Shown piece after piece: positions 55,750 to 64,000 of a stretch of DNA of 64,000 nucleotides. A program made the translations under genes and the position numbers. This stretch comes from Isoetes taiwanensis (Eukaryota > Streptophyta > Lycopodiopsida > Isoetales > Isoetaceae): contig JAJEKV010000013.1 in assembly GCA_021234155.1 (NCBI GenBank), positions 1,682,487 through 1,746,486 of the forward strand, in the 5' to 3' direction. Position 1 is the stretch's first letter; every line of letters starts with the position of its first letter. The notes under the pieces are model-generated. The model had not been told where the DNA came from and did no database searches. It saw only the letters and a list, made by a program, of their open reading frames with translations.

Positions 55750-58700
55750 CAGCTCACTTTCCATGCTTTCTTAAATTATGCCACGGTCCCCATGTCGCCT
55801 ATAATCATTTTAGTCACGATTCGTGAATTCTCGAATCCTAGGGCCGTGGAATTAGAAAACCCGCACTCTATTCCTCACGGAGTTTGCCATTCTGAGTTTG
55901 GCGATCCTCTTCCACCAGGGCCATCCTCATGTTCGTGGATCTACCACTTTTGTCGGTCCTCTGCCATATTGGGAGTACTACAAAACCTCAATAAGGTGTT
56001 AAATTTCCTGGGGACGCGCGAAATGTAAAAAGATGGGAGGTTAGGGTATCACCGCACTTTTTCTTGTTTGTCAACGCTTTTGTACTTCCGTGACTTGCGT
56101 ATAGTCAAGCATAAAACCTCGTGACCCAAGAAGCCAATTTAGAGCCTTAGGATAATCTTCTATCTTATTCCGGGCCATCTAAGTTTCATTCCCTCGCTAG
56201 GATCGAATGTGATGAAATTCTAAAACCCATCTTAGCTTTGATGCCCTATTCTTTAGGTTTATGTTATCAAGCTTCCCTTGCATTTCTATATCATCCCCTA
56301 CTTTAGCTTTTATTTTGGGTGGAAATAACCATTAACACATGAATACCCCGCCTCTTTGGATTCAGATTCCGGGGTGCTCGTGAGTATTTTCGATGGCATA
56401 CAATTTTTGATATTCGCTATAAGGGAAGATCTATTCAAGTGCCGTATAGTATTTTAAAAGGTTATTTCTTGAAATGAATCTCACCTCGCCCATGCATCCT
56501 CAAGAGCTCCACGCTCTATATTCGATGTATGTATTTGATACAAAAGTGGGAGATTGTGGGAGCCCTTCTATCGTAGAGCGTTTTGAGATATCACCGGTTA
56601 TATTCCCTTTGTGTCAAACTCTGGCGAATGATCAACTCGATTGCATACTTCCTATTGCAAGCCTTTAGAATAGCAGCTTGGATTTGGTACCCTTCCTGCT
56701 GGATAAACAACATGAAAGCGACCAGCTTTGGCATACTTAGCCCTCGCAGGACATGATGGAGTTCCCCAGATCCCTTGAAAAGGGCACTTATTCAAGCTCG
56801 TAACCAAGTATTTGACCTATTTCTGTTTTATATATCAACGAGATCTCGCCATTCTGGCTGCATTAAATATAATTCTCTCTAGACTTTATCACATCGCCTT
56901 CCGTACCCCATCCTTAGTGCCTTCATCCTTCTTGCAAGGGTTTTCTACATCCAACTCTTCAAAGTTGATGTTTGTTCAAGGTAAATTTCATGCGATTGAC
57001 TTTGCCTCGCAAGCGTCAAATGGTCTTTTCTCCGAAATGCAATGCAATGCGTGGAAATGGATGCAATGCACGCGGTTTATGATTATAAAGTATTGAGTTA
57101 AATGAAGTTTTATATTCTTCAATATTCTCTGAGATTCATCTTTTGCATGCTAGCTAGACTTTGTATATTAGTTTAGAGTTGGACTTTGCATATTAGTAAT
57201 AGTGCCCCTCGCGACTTGTCCGTGGCTTTAGATTTCGTGAGAAGGTCCTCCGGATGACGCTTATGAGCCCAAACTAGGGGACCGCAGATTGTTGCTAGTC
57301 CTCGCGATCCCCAGACGGCATTCCGGCTGGGCCTGTGAACTGATTAAGTAGATTATGTTCTTCCATTTGGGGTATTTCGCGACTAGCTTTGAGGCAAAAA
57401 GGAGCCACAAACACAAGCTTCCATTGTTGACCCCGAACCGGCTTAGAGAGTCAAATGATAAAGAAGCCAACTTGAAATTATGTCTGCTAAGCTTGAACCT
57501 CCAAAGATCACTCGTGAAAGTGGATCACCATGCAAGAACTTTTGTATAGAAAAAGCCTCAACACCGTGTCACGTTCATACCTTTCCAATCTCGTGAAATA
57601 AGGGTCTTTTAATTAAACGATGTAGCCAGAGATGCTTGATTTCCTCGAGGTCAAATGATTGTGGACTCAGAAAAGTTAGAAGCAAAAAGTAAATTTGAAA
57701 AATCTTGACCAAGTCCTAACTCAACTGTGGAGATATCCAAGCCTCAAAGTTGGTTTCAATTTTGGTCAATTACTTGTCAAACCATGCATTGCATCTCGTA
57801 ATTTTGAACTCGAGCTATGTGGGGAATTTTTGAGAAATTCCACAACCAAGGTGATGTATATGTCCTCGGCATGTATAAACAATCAAATCCTATCATTTGG
57901 ATCAGCCATAATCCATTTCTTTTTAGTAATCACAGAGTAAATTTTCAAATAAAAATCATGTCGCATTTAATGTAAAAAGATTGTAACTTGAGTTTGGGAG
58001 GGTCTTTTTTCGAATCCTCTTTTGTGCACAGTGCAAAGATAGTTAGATGAAGGGCAGGTCATCAACACTTTGGGACACTCCGAATTTTCTCTCACAGAGA
58101 ATATTTGAGATGTAAGAAATTGTTAAGAAAAATATCGAGATAGTTTCAACTGAATAACATCAAATAACGATAATTTTTAGGTCTTCTAAACATCGAAATA
58201 GCCACTCTAGGTCATAAAATACTTTTAGAAGATAATGCTTCAGATCTTGCAAATCTAGTCAAGGAATGCTCGTGGACTCTTCAAGAACTCTTCTTTGATC
58301 ATCTCTCGTGATTGATCAATGTTGAATTTGAGCGCCCCAGCCTCTCGACATAATCTTCCTCACAATGTTTCCTGTGATAAGTTCGTTAGATTTGATGGTT
58401 CCGCATTTTAGGGCTTAAATTTTAGGTTTTGATGTGAGTTTATGGAGCGGGAATACAAAAGTAGATAGTTTCCAAAAGCTTAAGGTTGATCTGTATTCCC
58501 ATTTGATCTCGAAAGCAGATTTCCAAATTTTAGGGTTGAACAAATGCGATTTTTCCCAAGAATTTCGAGCACGGTATCGCGGTTTTCCAAGGTAAGTATA
58601 AACCGAATATGCTGTATTTTGCACCTTTAAGAACTTTGGCTATGGTTTTAAGATATCTCCTACAAAATAAATTAGTTGATTGATCATTTGGGAAATGGAA

Positions 58701-59690
58701 CCGATCATCGGGGTAATGGGTAGAAATTTTGATGCCTTCTAGACATGCTAGGTTCACAACATGGTTGTACATCTACGGACACACGCGGATAAAGCACTTA
58801 TGGCACAATACCAGTAAGTGAGATTACAGGTGTAGTAGAAGTTTGCAAAAAGAGAAGTAGGCTAGAGGTGCTGTGTTGGGCTGCAATACAAAAGAGAAAA
58901 TAAGGCAAAACATGGTTATTTAAATGGAAGTTAGATATTCAAAGGGGAATAGCGTACATTTAGGAAAGAAAAGTTGGGATTTAAGCAAGGTAATGGATGT
59001 GGGGAATAAAGGAAAACGACTAGGAAGGAATAAAATGAGATATGAATTTGCAAAAAATGGATAAACATGGCTGCAAATGTGGGAACCAAGTACCACGGAG
59101 TCTTCCTAAATCTCTTTAACTCAATCTTCAAAAAGCAATTCTCCTAACCTCTCTTTAACCCAGAACCTTTATAAAGCAGACATTCTTGACCGACTTTTGA
59201 CCTCAGTCGAAGTACCTCCTCATGGAAATTGACCTATGCATTTGTGTTTGACCTTTGAAGATCTATATTTCTTGACTCCACATCAATGCTGGACTACTGC
59301 TTCTCGACTCGACCTTCCTAGCTCTAATGCATAAACCAATTAGTGGCGTCGCCTCAGCAAGCCATTCCCAAACAAGAAATATCAGTCCCTCACCCATATT
59401 ATACCAAAAGGAGTAAGTAGAGGGGTCTTCAAACCATGATTGTGCAAATGAGGTTCAAGGTGGGCAGGGTAGGTGTAACATTGATGAAATGAGGTGGAGG
59501 TGGTGATGTTGTGGTGGTAATGTATATTTTAGCGATGTAATGGAGTGTGAATATGGTGTAGTAGGAGGGATGGAATGGATAAAGGATGAAAATAAGTATG
59601 AGATGAATATGTAGCAAAAATAACGTGGGTTACTTTGTATTTTTATACACTTTTAACATGGTTTTCATATGATTCCACATCAGATGAATG
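55750..59690. other. Intergenic, no gene seen
   Basis: About 4 kb with only short ORFs. The largest (55,792-56,028, 56,812-57,096, 57,695-57,940 plus; 58,530-58,772 minus) have no domain or splice support. I saw no transposon motif that I can defend. Confidence 0.4.
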
Positions 59691-59970
59691 CACACCTAGT
59701 AATTTCTGTGAGGCGATTAGCCTTGGTTATCAAAAATCCATGTTGTAAATTCCACCTCTCATTTTCCTATTTCGCCCTCGTGCATGCAAAGCTTTGAGCA
59801 TTTTGTATTAGGGTTTTGAAACCACCTCTTTCTCTCAATCTTTAAAGTAACGCGAACCCGGCACCGCAGTAGAAGCCCTGGGCCTTCCCCCGCTAGTGCC
59901 CCCGTCTCCCCAGTAGCGAGCACCGGATAGCTTCAGGTCCGGACCGGGTCTAGAAGGAAAACATGAGTGG
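59690..59970 (-). other. GC-rich patch with a possible short conserved segment
   Basis: 59,860-59,960 is markedly GC-rich (cccggcaccgcag, tgcccccgtctcc) in an AT-rich setting. The minus strand encodes ETGALAGEGPGLLLRCRVRV followed in frame by TLKIERKRWF and CSKLCMHEGEIGK. The look is of a short repeated plant element or gene scrap, but I cannot name it. Confidence 0.3.
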
Positions 59971-59979
59971 GATTTTGAT

Positions 59980-62900
59980 TTCATGCATGTTTGAAGGCAG
60001 AATTCAAACGTGCAACCCAGCCACTTTCGCACGCAGCCTTCTTCTGAAATTTGGTTTTAGGTCTCCTCGCGGGCGGCCTCTTCGCACCTTCGCCAGCGAA
60101 GACCGCCTTTCCTTTGTCAGAGCCGAAAGAATTATTCCGGTGCTGATTATTAAGTAAATTGGCAACGGGTAAAACGTCTGGTGGGGCAGTCATGCGTAGT
60201 GTTAATTCTGTGAGGGTATTTTTAGCTATTTATGACCTATTATGAGCCCCGGTACGGTGCCGCCGGTTCGAGCTAAGGAGATTAAGTAAATGGTTCGGCA
60301 TTGAAAGTAGTAAGATTTATCTATAGCAACCAATCGATTTCAAGGCGTACGCAAGTAAGTTTTCTCACAAGAAAATGTAAGACCGGCCAAAATTTCGCTA
60401 TGAAAGCACCCTGCGATCCTCATCCTCGTTTCTACCAAGTATGCCCCACAACCCAAGATCCCGCTGGTTTTTTCAAGATCGCGTAAGCCTGGATCACAGT
60501 GGAGATTCCGGCATTTCATGCAACGCTGCTCGGCACGCTCTTTCCTCAAGCAGTCGTTCGCGATTTCACTTAGCGTCCCCTAAAGAAGAAAGTATGACGC
60601 AGCCCAAGAAACCTAAACCGAATTGATTAGCTGTGCCGAAACCGTTGCTAGACTCTTCCTTTCTACTCTCCTCCTCGGGTACTTTCTCGTGATCTGGTTT
60701 TACTTTTATCCCCATTATCTAGAAAACAAGGACGCGATGCAGTTCTATATACGCATGTGATTTTCAAGTACCGCTAACGCGTTACATTCGAAAGCAAAAA
60801 TCTTATGTTCCGCTATGTTCCCGCTTTTGAGCTTTTGGGAAACTCGAAGCGCAACTTTAGAAATTATATTGAGTGCCAACATGCTTTAATGGTAAGATAT
60901 ATCCCCTGGTGTTTACAGACCTACGAGATTCCAAGCATCAGATTTTCTCAATGGATTTGGTTCCTAAAGCGTAATGCCCATCAAACATCCTCGGCACGAG
61001 TAGGGTATGACTACATTGTATAAGTAGCCGCTTTATTCCTCGGGCAGTAAAGTAAGAGCATTTAGCTTCAAAGCATGAATGTGTACTCTATTTTTTTTGT
61101 GGAGAACTGGCACATCTCTTTTTAAAGGAGTCATTCGGAACAGCAATGGCATTCAACTTTTTCTAAAGGGGAAAAATGCCCGGCCAACCCGCCAAGCAAA
61201 AATACAAGCTATGGGATGGCATGAACGATTCGGTTTATGATATAGGGCCAACCGAATTATCATACATCATCATCACTTGATTGTCCAGCCTGATTGTCCG
61301 CGCCTATGAACATTTTCATCCCATGAACATTTCGGTTCCACAGATGCAAATGCTAGTTATCATCCGATTTCATTGTTGCTTAATGCCATTTTCTATCATT
61401 TGTATTTCCTCTTTATGAGATTAAACATGTTCTACATATGTTTTATGGTTACTTAACGCTTTCGCTATGGTAATAAGACTTTGTCAGAATAAAGATTCTG
61501 ATCCAGCTTTCTTTCTTATCCGTGATTCCCTTTATAGCGTAGCAACGCTTGAAAATTCGGCCCACTATGGCAAGAGTCAAATCAAATGTACCGCCATATA
61601 CTAACCTCACGTATTCTTCACTCCATCTCTTTATTCCGTTGTTTCATAAGAGCATCACTCAAGTTATTATCTGAAGCTTAGGTGTAAGACTCATGTAAGA
61701 TCGCCATAATATGATTCCCTTTTAGATGAAAAATTGCAATCTTGCTAATCTTTAAGAGGTGCCAATATGATTTTAAATCATATTTTCCCTTTGACCCCCA
61801 TGAATATTTTTGATTCACACAAATGCCAATGCTAGTTATGACTCTAAACTTGTATATTGTGTAATGAAGACATATTGTAATAGAGCATTGGCTGCTTTAA
61901 TTTTGTATTGTATAGCCATTATACATTGGTATTGAATATTATATATCTAATTCTATGCAATGTTTTCAAGCTTCCATAATTTTATACCCTAATTATCCTT
62001 AAGGCCTCGAGGCCAAAAAAATCTTTAGCTAATCAGTAAACCATTTAACACAAACTACCATTATTAACACAAACCATTGTGAATTTAAGATGAATTAAAA
62101 TCCTCCTTAAACCCCCTTTCGGCTCAGTGCATATTCTAAGCACGTAGTTACCAGAGGGGCAAATGAGAGCCTCAAAATTTACAATTGACATGTACAAATT
62201 AACAATCTTTTACGCTAGCAGACATTTCATAAACCTATAAGATTGCAAACCTTAATATACAGATATTAGAAAACTTCCTGTACATGATACCCTACAAACC
62301 AGATCGCATGGTACCGTAGATCTCGCCAAACAAGAAAATGCATGTCTCTTCTTCAAAATTCGTAACTCCGCTTCCTCGTGGTGAAGCTTCGAAATGCAGA
62401 AGTGCTTTTGGGAAATGGTACCAAGAATTATGGTCTAGCCGAATGGCGGACCACTTATGACGTATTTAAACATAGTAGATGGGAAAGCGATGCACCCGGC
62501 GGTTACATAAACAAGCATCGACCTAAATCCCCGGCCATGATGGTGAAGTTTAATTGCAGAGTGCATGTTTGGGGTGGAAATGGAATGAAGTAATTGACAT
62601 GGATGAGTGGTGGTGTGGACCACGTTAAGGCGATGAATGTGATAAGAAGGGTGCTCCCCGCAGATGACATCGCTGCAAATCATTAGTAGAGATCCTTGTT
62701 CCAAATTGTTTCGATAGTATATCCTTTTACTCTCAAGTATTGCAAAACATGAACTCAATGAAAACATTAATTCTAGAAATCAAGGCAAAGCGAAACGCGA
62801 ACTTATCTAGTCTTAACTCACCTAAACTCTATCTAAGTTCTGGGAGCAGTGCTGGACAAGCATATATGCCTGATCCTTTAATTTTTCGTGGCGGTTAGTA

Positions 62901-63350
62901 TTGATGGGACTTGAAAGTAAAATCTCCTTTGGAAGTTAATTCCTTCCAACCAATAAGAACTAGTATGGCGGTGCCTCGGCCGCTGTTTCTGCCAGTTAAA
63001 TTGAAGGGGTCATCGTCACGCATTTGAGACCAAATTGTAACAGGCCCCCAAACTCTACACTCTGCAAACCGGTGAAAATAGCCAATAAAGTCGTAATCCA
63101 AAACATAAAAATACTTCCATCATATATTTGATTGTGCTATATACGTTTGGATATGTTTTCACAATCTACTACTTCGAAGTGGAGAAAGTTCGCTTCATGA
63201 AAGTCGAGCGCTCTATGTGATGGGATAGTGAGGAAGGTCTTCTAAGTGTAGAAAAGTCGACATTCGCTTGGTAGTGTGTTTTGGATAAGCAAGCACCCAA
63301 GTTAATTAAGTAAGGAATGCTCACTCAAGTGGGTTAAAAATGGTGCGTCG
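59980..63350. other. Intergenic, no gene seen
   Basis: Short ORFs only (59,963-60,157, 60,805-61,023, 62,378-62,593 plus; 62,435-62,767 minus). The 60,000-60,650 part is GC-richer and could hold decayed exons, without splice evidence. Confidence 0.4.
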
Positions 63351-63360
63351 CCAAGCCAAC

Positions 63361-63631
63361 AAAATGTTAAATTCAATTTTGTAGTTAAGGGTTGGACACT
63401 GCTTAATCGGTGCATCACTATAAAGATCGCTTACAATGTTTGAAATGTTAAAATTGGACTTGGTAGTTGAGTATTACGATACACTCACAATTTGAGGCAA
63501 ATCAATTTGAGGTATCACTATAAATCGCTTTGCATACCGTTTTGAACAAAGTTAAATTTGACTTGGCGCTTAAGGGTTGACGGATACACTACAATTTAAG
63601 GTACCACTATAAAGACTGCTTACAATGTTTT
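63361..63631. repeat. Degenerate three-copy tandem repeat
   Basis: Units at about 63,361-63,442, 63,443-63,546 and 63,547-63,631 share the order gttaaa..t.gacttgg..tta(a)gggttg, then atcactataaa, then gcttacaatgttt. Copy length varies from 82 to 104 bp. The surrounding 300 bp is otherwise featureless. Confidence 0.65.
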
Positions 63632-63639
63632 ACTTCAAT

Positions 63640-64000
63640 ATATGCATAGGTTTAGGATCCTCTATTGTTTGATACTCTGGTTGGTGTGGGTAATAAACTC
63701 AAAAGAAATGATCTAGAAAATATGCACCAAATTAAAATAGAAGGCCTTTGTTTAATTAGGTGAAAAGAAATAAAGGGATAAGGAGATTAGATGTCTCCAA
63801 CAATTAATGAATATCGTGAATCGCCTAATTCTCTTCAAAAACAATGATATAAATAAAAAGTTTCCCCAAACTTCCTCCACAAAAGAAAGTGTATCGCAAC
63901 GTTGCCAGCTAACAGTGCTATTAGTTCTAGATGCCTCGCAAAATCTTTAGATGCCATCATGAGTATATATAGCAATACGTAACTGAACGAAGCAATACCA
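63640..64000. other. Intergenic, no gene seen
   Basis: AT-rich sequence to the end of the window. Confidence 0.4.

Overview
This looks like a nuclear scaffold from a large, repeat-rich seed-plant genome. There are no operons, promoter-RBS pairs or dense ORFs. What is readable is LINE and Ty3/gypsy debris, one spliced plant membrane-protein gene, microsatellites and long AT-rich spacers. A gymnosperm-like genome is my guess, but species cannot be fixed from the sequence alone.

1-18,570: a head-to-tail tandem array of an L1-like LINE lacking its endonuclease domain. The repeat unit is about 2.65 kb (pre-RT linker, reverse transcriptase, thumb, zf-RVT C-terminus). A partial unit and three full units are present, all sharing one junction. 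Only the last unit keeps the LINE 3' end with a poly(A) tract at ~18,558. Two LTR elements are nested in the array: a 2.2-kb non-autonomous LTR retrotransposon (54-2,233) with ~97% identical LTRs, and a ~7-kb internally deleted Ty3/gypsy element on the minus strand (8,530-15,499).

18,600-20,950: minus-strand LINE and Ty3/gypsy pol remnants.

21,815-24,321: the only gene identified with confidence, a six-exon DUF300 / LAZ1-like (TMEM184 family) membrane protein. Exons 1, 2, 5 and 6 read cleanly; exons 3 and 4 carry a cluster of small indels.

24,900-33,300: mostly non-coding, with several exon-like fragments and a striking 43-bp perfect inverted repeat at 26,193-26,300. Coding-like fragments of unknown function lie at 26.93-27.4, 27.84-28.4, 29.36-30.23 and 31.29-31.43 kb.

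33,300-44,700: a minus-strand LINE of a different clade (33.3-34.6 kb), a long GATA microsatellite (35.5 kb), a purine-rich stretch ending in an LTR-like promoter segment (38.5-38.9 kb), and two plus-strand LINEs fused in frame at ~40.93 kb.

44,700-64,000: sparse. It holds a decayed coding-like segment of unknown family (47.03-47.43 kb), a 190-bp direct duplication (52.1-52.56 kb), a minus-strand candidate first exon at 55.25-55.42 kb with paired GACGTGGC motifs upstream, a GC-rich patch (59.86-59.96 kb) and a degenerate three-copy tandem repeat (63.36-63.63 kb).

I found no CRISPR array, rRNA gene, canonical tRNA gene or defence system. The most interesting signals are the endonuclease-less tandem LINE array, the copy-to-copy differences clustered at CHG trinucleotides, and the perfect hairpin.
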